This document shows, piece after piece, positions 59,958-64,000 of a stretch of 64,000 nucleotides of DNA. Origin of the DNA: Cristatella mucedo (taxonomy: Eukaryota; Bryozoa; Phylactolaemata; Cristatellidae); NCBI GenBank assembly GCA_009760855.2, contig WPIO01000010.1, positions 4,743,501-4,807,500 on the forward strand, given 5' to 3'. The position numbers and the translations under genes were made by a program. Numbering within the stretch: the stretch's first letter is position 1; each line of letters opens with the position of its first letter. The notes under the pieces are model-generated. The model saw only the letters and a list, made by a program, of their open reading frames with translations, was not told where the DNA came from and did no database searches.

Positions 59958-61086
59958 CTTCCTCATCCCTATTTCAATTGCTTCACTGTCACCTTTATGG
60001 ACTAAAAGTGAAATGTACTACCTCGCTCATCAGATTGGAGGTGTGGCAACATGTGGCCGGACGATGAGATGGGGTGGGTAGGCCCCAAATAGCATAAAGA
60101 TGCTAGGTGCTGCTCAATATTGTTATGCTAGGTAGCAAATCGACCGCTGAAAATTCCTACCGCCAGCGGGACTCTTAAGCCGGAGACCTCAGAATAAATA
60201 ATCTGAGCCAGCGACCTAACTTGGTCTCCAGAGCGGCCCCAAGGCAGCTCTGGAGACCAAGTTAGGTCAGAGACGTGGCCTCCTTCACATCGAGGCTAAT
60301 GCGATGCATCTTCGTCTGTAACTCCACAAACCAGCAAGGACTCAGTGGGCGCAGCTTCCGGTATGCATTCGGTAACCAACAGACTTCATCTCATGCAACA
60401 ATGAGAAAGTGAGAAGCATTGCTGAGTCAGGAGGGCAGCCGAGTAAGCGAGTAGCACGGAAGTAGCAGCTCAGGACGATTGGACAGAACCATGTGCCATA
60501 GTCGGCATCAGGAGCGCAAACGACGTTGCCTAAGAATCATCACGTGCCCTCACTCTGACCTCAAGGCAGGGCATTGAGGGCACCTTCAGGTTGCCAGATC
60601 ACCCTAAGGGGTGGCGCAGATGACCGCCCGGTTGCGCTCGGTCTCAATTTTAGCACCGATAAGTCACACCGTCATGAGAATACGAACACAGGAACCCTAG
60701 GTGCAAGACTGACTGGGGGGGGGGGGTGGGCGAGGCACCCCCCCCCCCGTCGGAGCTTCCGAGTCATCCATTCGTATTGCCGTTTAGCCGAGCATGCAGC
60801 GACGGGTGGCGGCAGCAGCTACCGACAAGCTTCCCTGCAGCTTCCCAGGAAGGGCTCGCTCACCTCTCGCCGTACAGAAGCCGCAGCACTGCGCTCGTGT
60901 GCAGCTCGCTGTTACCGCCCGTGACCAGGTACGGGCTGCGAGGCAGGCCACCGCACTCGCTGACGTGCAGACGAGGCAGAGGCGGAGACACATCGACAGA
61001 GTAGCCTCCATCGTTGGCTTCCTTCAACCGCGGAAGGTCGGCAAAAAGGCAGCTGCTGCTGACGCCCAGAAGGCTGCACGTGTAAC
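28972..61086 (-). CDS. TRAPPC9: TRAPPC9 (Trs120/NIBP), C-terminal nine exons
   Basis: Subunit of the TRAPPII vesicle-tethering complex and Rab exchange factor at the Golgi. Exons in transcript order: 61086-60864, 44842-44760, 44622-44381, 44006-43867, 41072-40938, 36027-35846, 35684-35538, 29691-29549, 29112-28972. All introns are GT-AG with matching phases; joined, they give 477 complete residues plus stop. Family landmarks in order: GYTCSLLGVSSSC, PPLPRLHVS, LRNVGGEKVEQLEL, LNSQLPIAPGDEALLTI, LKYSGGRGMAAEYYRQC, ALVLDVVNRSN, HLRW, GVGVAVDVVVELCNQG, FYPGRYVLHATC. These follow the order of the human C-terminal beta-sandwich repeats (PLQPGKVATFTI, FKYSGGPG..GYYR, LLLDVFNSTEH, LEVRLTNRS, LYTGDFFLHIRF). 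Upstream exons, about 670 residues, were not found between 61087 and 64000. Confidence 0.9.
29113..29548 (-). other. TRAPPC9 last intron
   Basis: 436 bp. Contains the (CT)n/(GA)n tract near 29126-29142 adjoining the acceptor. Nothing else recognised. Confidence 0.7.
29549..29691 (-). CDS. TRAPPC9: TRAPPC9 exon
   Basis: Acceptor TTTTTTTGCCTGGCAG; donor AAGCAC|GTAGGT. Encodes QALSNVTVKMDVHQSVVARS and DRGFCVLLEQSTVLLKH, aligning with ALTVVPFQDHQ..FYLDAV. Confidence 0.83.
29846..29940. repeat. (TA)n microsatellite with (CA)n insert
   Basis: About 60 bp TA, then ACACACACACACA, then TA again. Confidence 0.96.
29941..32260 (-). other. TRAPPC9 intron, no recognised element
   Basis: AT-rich with only short non-conserved frames on both strands. 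No copy of the LINE, SINE A, SINE C or repeat B families was recognised. Confidence 0.45.
32262..32685 (+). repeat. Repeat B, most complete copy
   Basis: Starts GTATGTATGTAGGGATGTAT, then CTCCGTCTGTAACTCCACAA, GGAGAGTTTTGCATAGC, GGCTTTCGGTACGCATTCGG and CAGACTTCATCTCAC, and ends near GGCACGAGGAAGCTGAAAAT. It is the reference copy for the other five in this window. Confidence 0.75.
32686..34069 (-). other. TRAPPC9 intron, nothing firmly recognised
   Basis: AT-rich. A possible tRNA-like GGTTGTAAGTTCGAGCC occurs near 33888-33904, but no full SINE can be delimited. Confidence 0.4.
34070..34513 (+). CDS. Unidentified 147-codon ORF inside TRAPPC9 intron
   Basis: ATG-to-TGA frame of normal composition; the second half (ILKTVQDLLQLLEIAL, GMLLAAGEELLRSHEP) would be amphipathic-helical. 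I do not recognise a family, and no splice sites, poly(A) signal or repeat context support it. It may be a retrocopy, a fragment of an unknown transposon protein or chance. Confidence 0.2.
   Translation: MGSAAIPRIVCPSIPELSMRVGCGCKSFYRAKQRRQQRFIACFLATGSVEHNESKAKLCLSQFTIQPEPRTILKTVQDLLQLLEIALSRPTTKKEKFGMLLAAGEELLRSHEPAKIQRASISLPYTLMCIDVAITDPDSPASALYNS
34705..34785 (-). repeat. LINE 3'-end fragment, decayed
   Basis: AATAATAATAAAA, a degenerate CTCAAGATAACTAAATCTC and TTTAAGCATTTTACATTTGC match the inverted LINE terminus. Confidence 0.55.
34825..34935 (+). repeat. Repeat B fragment, decayed
   Basis: CCGTCTGCTATTCCACAGAG, TCATGAAGACTACGATAGC and TTTTATAGCATATG-AAACCT align with the first ~110 bp of repeat B. 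Confidence 0.5.
35015..35185 (+). repeat. SINE A copy
   Basis: CTCTGGTTTGGCCCAGAAGC head, AGTTCGAACCC B box, GAGCGCCTGGATAGGGA and TAGGGTGCTATATAAATG tail followed by TA repeats. Confidence 0.7.
35538..35684 (-). CDS. TRAPPC9: TRAPPC9 exon
   Basis: Acceptor GGTTTCACTTGTAG; donor GGCT|GTACGT. Encodes VGFAPGETAAAALCWAAAAN and PSFGVGVAVDVVVELCNQG. An overlapping + strand frame (35231-35716) over the same DNA is judged a shadow. Confidence 0.83.
35846..36027 (-). CDS. TRAPPC9: TRAPPC9 exon
   Basis: Acceptor GCTGCTTTTTACAG; donor GCTCG|GTAAGC. Encodes ITLAGAKCDFFATDTEVHAC, SSMAEGLLPTAHLRW and ends PPVLL. The single Trp block corresponds to the GICWRIPSL region. Confidence 0.83.
36305..36332. repeat. 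Small perfect inverted repeat
   Basis: GGTAGCCAC and GTGGCTACC flank a 10-bp spacer, with a second GGTAGCCAC directly upstream. In the TRAPPC9 intron; probably incidental. Confidence 0.5.
36595..36770 (+). repeat. SINE C copy
   Basis: GACCTAGGGGTTAAGGTGC-type head, B box AGGTTCGAGTCCTGTAG, and tail TATATGAATGAGGCTAGTGA then ATCAGCAAA. Confidence 0.65.
36771..38400 (-). other. TRAPPC9 intron; GC-rich patch and (CT)n(GT)n only
   Basis: 36976-37539 is open on the + strand for 187 codons but has no recognisable domain and no match to TRAPPC9 on either strand. Nothing else seen apart from the microsatellite. Confidence 0.35.
37591..37690. repeat. (CT)n(GT)n compound microsatellite
   Basis: CT at 37591-37617 followed by GT at 37626-37690. 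Confidence 0.96.
38420..38642 (+). repeat. Purine-rich tract with 12-bp minisatellite GGGAAGGGATAA
   Basis: Strand-asymmetric G/A-rich sequence; from about 38558 to 38633 it resolves into about six copies of GGGAAGGGATAA. Preceded by GGAGATGGGAAGGGAGAA-like degenerate units. Confidence 0.95.
39530..40062. mobile_element. MITE-like element with ~35-bp terminal inverted repeats
   Basis: Left end AACCGGTTTACACGACGACT then CTAGCTTCCTACCTACTT; right end on the - strand GCCTGGTTTACACGGAAGTC then TTGCTTCCTACCTACTT. About 530 bp with no transposase frame. A third partial motif (TTTACACGG..TTCCTACCTGC) lies at about 39601. The target duplication is unclear. Harbinger- or hAT-type MITEs can have similar ends; superfamily not assigned. 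Confidence 0.7.
40285..40440 (+). repeat. SINE C copy
   Basis: GGGTCGCGGGTTCAAGAGC is the diverged B-box region; GCCGCTACATACACCAGGCT and AATGAATCAGCCAAACTT form the tail. Confidence 0.6.
40938..41072 (-). CDS. TRAPPC9: TRAPPC9 exon
   Basis: Acceptor TTTTCTTATCTCTGCGCAG. Encodes DREFALVLDVVNRSNTTLDL then a Ser/Pro-rich stretch. The donor GAG|GTGCTT at 40937 keeps frame with the next exon; the nearer ATGG|GTACAA at 40947 looks stronger but would break phase unless a further exon exists. Confidence 0.82.
41320..43260 (+). mobile_element. LINE ORF2 (reverse transcriptase) remnant with 3' end, SINE inserted
   Basis: Decayed but collinear: PFKKAVVMPLIMKATLDKEN, EEPLKYGVPRGSVLGLVLF (RT motif), FHFYTDDTFAL (catalytic xDD box), LGVLFQSDLSLDDHISSTVK, SLLAGPPACAIRRLQL, LRSLHS-type block, then the 3' UTR and the tail GTGCTTGGAAAGAGATTGGG / GTGGGTGCTATACGAATG / (ATT)n. 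Multiple stops and frameshifts. 5'-truncated before the RT palm N-terminal part. Confidence 0.85.
41625..41805 (-). repeat. SINE C copy nested in the LINE
   Basis: Starts with (AATA)n tail, then GCTGATTTAATAGCCTCTTT, CACCACTTGCAGTGG, CAGGATTCGAACCCACGACC and ends CACGGCCCACC. The LINE reading resumes on the other side. Confidence 0.8.
43867..44006 (-). CDS. TRAPPC9: TRAPPC9 exon
   Basis: Acceptor CGTCTCGCTCGCAG; donor GAGCAG|GTAATG. Encodes LLECTLKLKYSGGRGMAAEY then YRQCAMAIDVVLDPS. The YSGG-x-G..YYR motif is diagnostic. Confidence 0.9.
44381..44622 (-). CDS. TRAPPC9: TRAPPC9 exon
   Basis: Acceptor TTTCTGGCTTCTGCAG; donor AGCTCG|GTGAGA. Begins with a (GGA)n-encoded Gly run, then LLQWDSSRLNSQLPIAPGDE and ALLTIVADA. 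The second half is a Ser/Arg-rich linker. An internal AG after the Gly run is a possible alternative acceptor. Confidence 0.85.
44760..44842 (-). CDS. TRAPPC9: TRAPPC9 exon (83 nt)
   Basis: Acceptor CTTGTTCGCGCAG; donor CCGAG|GTAGCA (weak). Encodes KECLFRLRNVGGEKVEQLEL plus ALDWKRR, matching IIKLENIGMEPLEKLEV. It is preceded by a 16-kb intron. Confidence 0.85.
45255..45825 (+). mobile_element. LINE 3' fragment
   Basis: Begins in the LH-GLPVKQ-IDFKVLSLTF region, continues through SLAPAY, then the 3' UTR (CGTGCTGACACTGTGCATGC), tail AAAGCGCCTAGAGAGAGA, GAGGGCGCTTTATCAAGTGC and (ATT)n. In the 16-kb TRAPPC9 intron. Confidence 0.85.
46090..46235 (-). repeat. SINE C copy
   Basis: GCTGATTTAACAGCCTCATT, ATAGTGACAGAAGGATCTTT, then CAGGACTCAAACCCACGACA. 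Truncated on its 5' side. Confidence 0.7.
46340..47242 (-). pseudogene. Decayed, internally deleted copy of a dispersed uncharacterised gene family
   Basis: The intact part (47242-46814, 142 codons) reads NPYVLSSIVPAPYCHELHIP, DIADPDFNF and LNELIRDPSLSKSNVELLES then RFKVWNL. I recognise this LNDLxRDLxLSKxxAELLxSRL.xWNLL layout from multicopy uncharacterised proteins in arthropod and other animal genomes. Below 46814 the reading continues in shifted frames with AKVKAVIFIGPQIKEIIKSG, FLGNHKTEN and MSLKVHILDTLLEKF, which belong to the C-terminal half of the same family; about 200 middle residues are missing. Probably transposon-derived or retrocopied; no function claimed. Confidence 0.65.
47280..47935. 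other. TRAPPC9 intron, nothing recognised
   Basis: AT-rich. Short frames only, no family match. Confidence 0.45.
47940..48230 (+). repeat. Repeat E copy 1
   Basis: Shares with 49141-49400 the blocks GTATGCCATGCC-GGCTG, ATACAGCCCTTCCGTG / ATATAGCCTTTCTGTG, TTTGGAATAT / TTTGAATATAC, and CATCTACAACTCGTTAGCTTTGAGATGCTAGCTCC-like ends. Unknown family. Confidence 0.5.
48231..49004. other. TRAPPC9 intron, nothing recognised
   Basis: No conserved frame or family repeat identified. Confidence 0.4.
49005..49140 (-). repeat. SINE A copy, inverted
   Basis: TTTGCATAGCAACCTAGGAG, TATTCAGGCACTTTACAT, then GCTCGAGCCCACGACC (B box) and CTAGGCTACACCAGGGC head. Directly adjoins repeat E. Confidence 0.7.
49141..49400 (+). 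repeat. Repeat E copy 2
   Basis: See 47940-48230: GCATGCCATGGCTGGTGCTG, TATATAGCCTTTCTGTGGCT, then AAATCTACGACTCCTGCACT and GAGGTGCTAGCTCC. Confidence 0.5.
49785..49915 (-). repeat. SINE C copy (internally deleted)
   Basis: GCTGATTAAACAGCATCTTT, AGCAGAAGAGCCTAGATGGC, TATCACTACCCACGACCTCG and CATCACGGCTCACC. It lacks the segment between the CACTTGCAGTGG box and the B box. Confidence 0.75.
49916..50090 (+). repeat. tRNA-derived SINE, other subtype
   Basis: TGGTGGCCTAGTGACAGCAG contains an A-box-like TGGCCTAGTGA; GGTTCAAATCC is a B box 40-50 bp downstream. Followed by an unrelated body. Confidence 0.5.
50490..51850 (+). mobile_element. Old LINE remnant split by an inverted LINE tail
   Basis: 50490-50755 reads FSSYLCHF-stop-ADDTQPCL and GTWMEASFLKLSYEKS, the RT catalytic region. 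50757-51110 is foreign and inverted. From about 51120 the same element resumes: CQNDKVLDVQNSCAVRAAYF, TSLLASLHS, LACAIRCSRMVHKSTAMLA, and a tail CCTAGAAGGACATCTAGTTC / GCGGTGCTACGCAAACG near 51793-51835. Confidence 0.7.
50757..51080 (-). mobile_element. Inverted LINE 3' fragment nested in the old LINE
   Basis: Starts with AATAATAATAATAATAA, then a diverged terminal stem-loop (GAGCACTAAAGCTCTTTCTA), and on the - strand reads a degenerate FKKMLKTHLFLTAFAGSLRV block, the conserved LINE C-terminal motif. Confidence 0.75.
51851..53084. other. TRAPPC9 intron, no recognised element
   Basis: Several 60-130-codon frames on both strands (e.g. 52432-52830 + and 52013-52396 -) show no family features and conflict with each other. 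Confidence 0.4.
53261..54025 (-). mobile_element. Nested LINE 3' portion, inverted, with long intact frame
   Basis: The - strand frame 54093-53533 (186 codons) is the best-preserved LINE segment here: KLVHAFVISRLDFCSSLLAG, LPACAIRRLQLVQNSTARLV, LAHLHWLPVKQRIGFKV, SLAPAYLSDLLPHQ, SYAPKAWNSLSTCVRTSPDL, then the 3' UTR and stem-loop tail to (TAA)n at 53261. Confidence 0.88.
54026..54242 (+). mobile_element. Nested LINE 3' end, + orientation
   Basis: GTGCTGACACCGCTGCATGC through GCAGCAAATGTAAAGCGCCT, GAGGGCGCTTTATCAAGTGC and (ATT)n. It is the inverted counterpart of 53261-53480, giving a ~215-bp inverted repeat around the nested segment. Confidence 0.85.
56605..57120 (-). mobile_element. LINE 3' fragment, inverted
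   Basis: (TAA)n, ACATTTGATAAAGCACCCTC, CTAGGCACTTTATATTTGCT, the 3' UTR and on the - strand ETVPLVCVLLKPGTHSQL and PTYQIYSPTRLSILPPDF, in two frames. Confidence 0.85.
57121..57612. other. TRAPPC9 intron, nothing recognised
   Basis: No conserved frame or known repeat in the stretch before the (CT)n run. Confidence 0.4.
57619..57740. repeat. (CT)n then (ATCT)n microsatellite
   Basis: CT from 57621 to about 57708, continuing as ATCT units to about 57740, then (CACT)n near 57751-57768. Confidence 0.96.
57770..59860. other. TRAPPC9 intron, no recognised element
   Basis: Frames at 58138-58533 (-), 59042-59269 (both strands) and 59395-59673 (+) are short, mutually conflicting and without family motifs. 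Checked for TRAPPC9 landmarks on the - strand without success. Confidence 0.4.
59862..59955 (+). repeat. (CT)n microsatellite
   Basis: About 94 bp of CT with one early ATCT interruption. Confidence 0.97.
60055..60240 (+). repeat. Repeat D copy 1
   Basis: GGGGTGGGTAGGCCCCAAAT, GCTCAATATTG, AAATCGACCGCTGAAAATTC, CTACCGCCAGCGGGACTCTT, AGAATAAATAATCTGAGCC, then TTGGTCTCCAGAGCGGCCC. Matches 61850-62010 throughout. Family unknown; the end is tRNA-like in layout but no B box is evident. Confidence 0.7.
60213..60268. repeat. Perfect 22-bp inverted repeat, 12-bp spacer
   Basis: Arms 60213-60234 and 60247-60268 are exact reverse complements, spacer GGCCCCAAGGCA. The left arm is the end of repeat D; the right arm is a second, inverted copy of that end. 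Confidence 0.95.
60300..60545 (+). repeat. Repeat B copy
   Basis: GCATCTTCGTCTGTAACTCC, GGTATGCATTCGGTAACCAA, CAGACTTCATCTCATG, GAGAAAGTGAGAAGCATTGC, AGTAGCACGGAAGTAGCAGC. Internal deletion of the GGAGAGTTTT block. Confidence 0.75.
60864..61086 (-). CDS. TRAPPC9: TRAPPC9 exon (first in window)
   Basis: Acceptor CTTTCCTGCACAG ends at 61087; donor GAGAG|GTGAGC begins at 60863. Encodes YTCSLLGVSSSCLFADLPRL, VDVSPPLPRLHVS and ends LRLLYGE plus a split Arg. Aligns with human YHTTVFGVFSDC..PALPRLQIS..LYNGES. Confidence 0.87.
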
Positions 61087-61849
61087 CTGTGCAGGAAAGC
61101 ATGACAGGAAAGCACGTTCGCCACAATACGACCGACCACGCCAGCGCCCCGGCCGGCCAGGCAGCTTGCATAGCCAAGCTCGGCATGCGGTCCCAGAATG
61201 GCAGAAATCCGAAGTGATTCACCTGCTGCGCTAAACTATTCTGCGTGCATATTGCATAGCACTGCGTTTAGAGAGTGCCTTCCAGATTAACACGCAGCAT
61301 TTCCGCTTGAGCGTCAAACGAACTGCCAAGTTCCACGCAGCTGGCAAGCACCAACCAGGTGCTGCATAACGTAGTACTTGGCAGCACATTTTCGATGGAT
61401 GGATAAGCAGAATGCAGTGAAATTTGGAAGATATAGTCTCAACACAATGCTGCATAATCGCAATTGTCACGAAGCTTTTCGAAGAGTTTTTGTGGCAAGT
61501 CAAATCGAAAAGTATCGCAGTCATTCAGTGGACCAATCAGCAACAATGGGACAGTAATGGTCTGGCGTCGTCATGACTGGGACTAGTAGACACGATCAGC
61601 ATGTGGCAGAGGTGATTTCATACACGTACCATGTGTGGACACATGAATATATCTCTGCATAGTGCAAGTAAAAGTTTAAGATTTCGTGTAGAAAAAAATG
61701 TGTTACCATCGAAGCCTCTTCTAGCAGCTGGTCATCTCTATTGCAATAACTTGTTAATTCAAAATTGCAAGCATCGCAGGTAAAGCGCTCGGCACATTCA
61801 AAAGTTTTAAAAACAACCCCCATTTTGTGAGGCAACATGTAGCCTGGCA
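61087..61849 (-). other. TRAPPC9 intron, upstream exon not resolved
   Basis: The - strand at about 61370-61270 can be read as VLASCVELGSSFDAQAEMLR then VNLEGT, vaguely like the block expected just upstream (FESLPAAL..VTLVGVP). A stop follows without a donor, so it is not called an exon. Confidence 0.3.
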
Positions 61850-62012
61850 ATAGGGGTGGGGCGGGTTGGCCCCAAACAGCTCAATATTGGTAGGCTAGCA
61901 AGTAAATCGACTGGTGAAAAATCCTACTGCCAGCAGGACTTTCAAACCTGAGACTTCAGAATAAATAATCTGAACCGCTGACCTGACTTGGCCTCCAGAG
62001 CAGCCCTGTAGC
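61850..62012 (+). repeat. Repeat D copy 2
   Basis: AGGGGTGGGGCGGGTTGGCC, CTCAATATTGGTAGGCTAGC, ACTTCAGAATAAATAATCTG, CTTGGCCTCCAGAGCAGCCC. Truncated directly against a LINE fragment. Confidence 0.7.
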
Positions 62013-62240
62013 TGCACGACCTGCACTGGCTACCAGTCAAGCAAAGCATTGACTTCAAGGTTTACTCACTCACTTTCAGGTCCCTTCATTCTTTATGTTA
62101 ATCTTGTTGTTTATAGAACATGCTACTACTAACCATTCAATCGTGCTTCCTTTGCAGCAAATGTAAAGTGCCTAGAAAGAGATTGAGTTCTCTGTAGGCA
62201 CTTTGTCAAGTGTTATTATTACTATTATTATTATTTTCTT
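62013..62240 (+). mobile_element. LINE 3' fragment with internal deletion
   Basis: CTGCACTGGCTACCAGTCAA (LHWLPVK) to SLHS, then a jump to the 3' UTR end and the tail GTGCCTAGAAAGAGATTGAG / TAGGCACTTTGTCAAGTG / (TTA)n. Confidence 0.8.
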
Positions 62241-62424
62241 TGGTTCACAGTCACTTGAAGCCAAAGCAAAAATTGCAGAATTGTAAACATTCCTTAGCAG
62301 TTTACATCAAACACTTAGCATATCCACCGTTTTGATCAGCCTAAACTTTCAGGATGCACTTATGTTTGCTAAGCTCCTCCAAGGCCCATTAGAGCCTTCT
62401 GGGAAGTAATACTAATAATGGCAA

Positions 62425-62520
62425 TACAATAATTGCACGGCACCGTGAGAGAACTAAATCTCTGTCTGGACACTTTTCAAATACTGGAAGTGCTGAACAT
62501 GGTTTCAAAAGAATAATAAT
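62425..62520 (-). repeat. LINE 3'-end fragment, decayed
   Basis: AATTGCACGGCACCGTGAGA, AACTAAATCTCTGTCTGGAC, ACTTTTCAAATACTGG resemble the inverted terminus. Confidence 0.5.
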
Positions 62521-63409
62521 AAAAATGGAAGAATTTAGTGTGATGAATCTAGCGTACATACCATGTCAGCATATTTTTCTACATAAGATTAAGAAAATGA
62601 AATTCAAATTCACATTAACCTTGAATTAATACTAATGAGCTAGGTCAAAAGTGAAGTATGTACGTCTACCACTCCCTTAGCTTTGGCCACGTTGTTATCA
62701 CTTATATCCATTTCTAAGTCAAACGTGCATCATAGTCCGGCCTCTAAACTTATACGACCGACCGATCAAAGCAACAGATGTGACATTGATCTCCCACATT
62801 GGCATGTGTCAAGGCTACAGGACGAGGCTAGAAGAGCTCTAGAAATGAGAAGCAGCTTTTACTCTTTTTTTCTTTTACTTTCAATGAGTAGAGATCGTCT
62901 TCCTCGAGACAAAAGATACGGCTTTTTAGTTATGTTCAAGCACCTGAGAAAGGGGATCGAACCCTATCTGACTTGATGACTATGTCCACTGAAAGCATAA
63001 GAGAGCAGCTTGGGGCTGACAAACGATCGCGTTTCTCAAACGAACTGACAAAAGCGATCTAAAAATTTCTACACGTTTAGCATGCATAAAGGAGTATTAC
63101 TTTAGAAAACAATATTAATTATATCAATAAATTGGCACACCAAATTTAACCAGTTTGTGTGCAGTCACCTACAGCCACATCTACACTGGCGAATGTTCGG
63201 TCCAGAATTTGTGGCCAGCTACTGCCGAGAAAGCAGAGTGCACGGCTAGTCTGTCCTAGTCTTGATGGTTGTTCGGCATGTTTTCAGAAGCAAACTGAAA
63301 GCTAACGCGAGGAAGCCGGGTGAAGAGTTCACGTGAAATACTGCATTAGCTGGGTGTACCGATGAAGTAATACATCTTTGCGACGTAAGGAATACTGATT
63401 AACCAGATG
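62521..63409. other. No recognised feature
   Basis: AT-rich. Frame 62683-62976 (+) has no recognisable motif. No TRAPPC9-like exon found on the - strand. Confidence 0.4.
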
Positions 63410-63602
63410 TTTTAATAAATAATAAATAAATCCTAGCTGATTAAACAGCCTCTTCTTGCATGGCGACAGAAGAGCCTTTACGGCTATCACCACCACTTGC
63501 AGTGGCGATACAGAATCACCCACTGCAGGAATCAAGCCCACGACCTCGGGACCGAGGTCGTGAAAGCAACCACCTTACCTAGTGTGCCATCACGGCTCAC
63601 CG
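63410..63602 (-). repeat. SINE C copy, nearly complete
   Basis: AATAATAAATAAATCCTAGC tail, GATTAAACAGCCTCTTCTTG, CACCACTTGCAGTGGCGATA, CAGGAATCAAGCCCACGACC and the head CATCACGGCTCACC (A-box side TGGCACACTAGG on the - strand). Confidence 0.85.
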
Positions 63603-64000
63603 AGGTTTTTGTTTTGACGTGGAAAGCACCAGTGATAGGTTAATGACATCTTTCTCGCGTTTTTTGGTATGTTGCCGGATATGCAATACAAGCAGGTGTG
63701 TCAAACGTGGTGGCTTGGGGGAACGAGTTGATTTTTTTGCTGCACATCGGACTGTTCAGTGGCATTCACTTCCAGGATAAGTAGTTGTCATATCGTGAGA
63801 GCCAACATGAGTAATAAATAGTGTTAAGAATAAAAACAAGAGTGTTAAGCAGTGGCTGACCCTACAAATGAACCAGGAGCTGTTTAATGCATGCACCGGC
63901 CTCAGGTACTGGGCACGGTCGTTGCAGCTAGTGAACTGTACTGTTGACCTGTAACCTATTTAGCTGCTTGCACTGGATCGACCACGCTGTAGCTCCAGCA
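63603..64000. other. Right edge, nothing recognised
   Basis: No conserved frame or repeat identified. Confidence 0.4.

Noticed and set aside
61270-61370. Possible upstream TRAPPC9 exon on the - strand
   Set aside because: Weak resemblance only, with an in-frame stop and no donor giving the phase required by the 61086 acceptor.

Overview
This is an interspersed-repeat-rich stretch of an animal nuclear genome. Genes have spliceosomal introns with GT-AG junctions, and exons are GC-rich inside AT-richer introns. Non-LTR retrotransposons, tRNA-derived SINEs and long microsatellites are abundant. The conserved genes are metazoan housekeeping genes and the repeat style suggests an invertebrate, but the phylum cannot be fixed from the sequence alone. 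No bacterial operon, CRISPR array or rRNA was seen.

Four protein-coding genes were reconstructed by following reading frame, splice sites and intron phase. (1) A CHID1 (chitinase-domain-containing protein 1 / SI-CLP) gene on the + strand, 133 to 13571, ten exons; only the N-terminal signal-peptide exon is missing, off the left edge. (2) An intronless UBOX5/RNF37-type E3 ubiquitin ligase on the + strand, 23433 to 25343. (3) A four-exon, 211-residue secretory-pathway membrane protein on the + strand, 25752 to 28389: signal peptide, six-Cys ectodomain, one transmembrane helix, cytosolic tail. Its juxtamembrane region resembles the VOPP1 family. (4) The C-terminal ~478 codons of TRAPPC9 (TRAPPII subunit, Trs120/NIBP) on the - strand in nine exons between 61086 and 28972, with a 16-kb intron; its 5' exons lie further right or beyond the window. 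Genes 3 and 4 are convergent, with about 150 bp between the poly(A) signal of one and the stop codon of the other.

Layout: 1-14 kb, CHID1 with large repeat-filled introns; 14-23 kb, intergenic with a candidate DNA transposon and LINE/SINE copies; 23.4-28.9 kb, compact gene pair UBOX5 plus VOPP1-like; 29-61 kb, TRAPPC9 exons spread through introns full of nested LINEs, SINEs, a MITE-like element and a decayed copy of a dispersed multicopy gene family; 61-64 kb, repeats with no confident exon.

The genes do not form a pathway; they are unrelated neighbours. The most informative non-genic structure is the repeat system. One LINE family, with a C-terminal reverse-transcriptase region carrying (A/T)DD and a conserved downstream domain, ends in a conserved 3' stem-loop. 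A tRNA-derived SINE family (A/B boxes visible) carries a closely similar tail, the arrangement expected of a LINE and its SINE passenger. I saw no convincing previously undescribed functional system; the best leads are the uncharacterised repeat families, the Cys-rich membrane protein and the exon structures.
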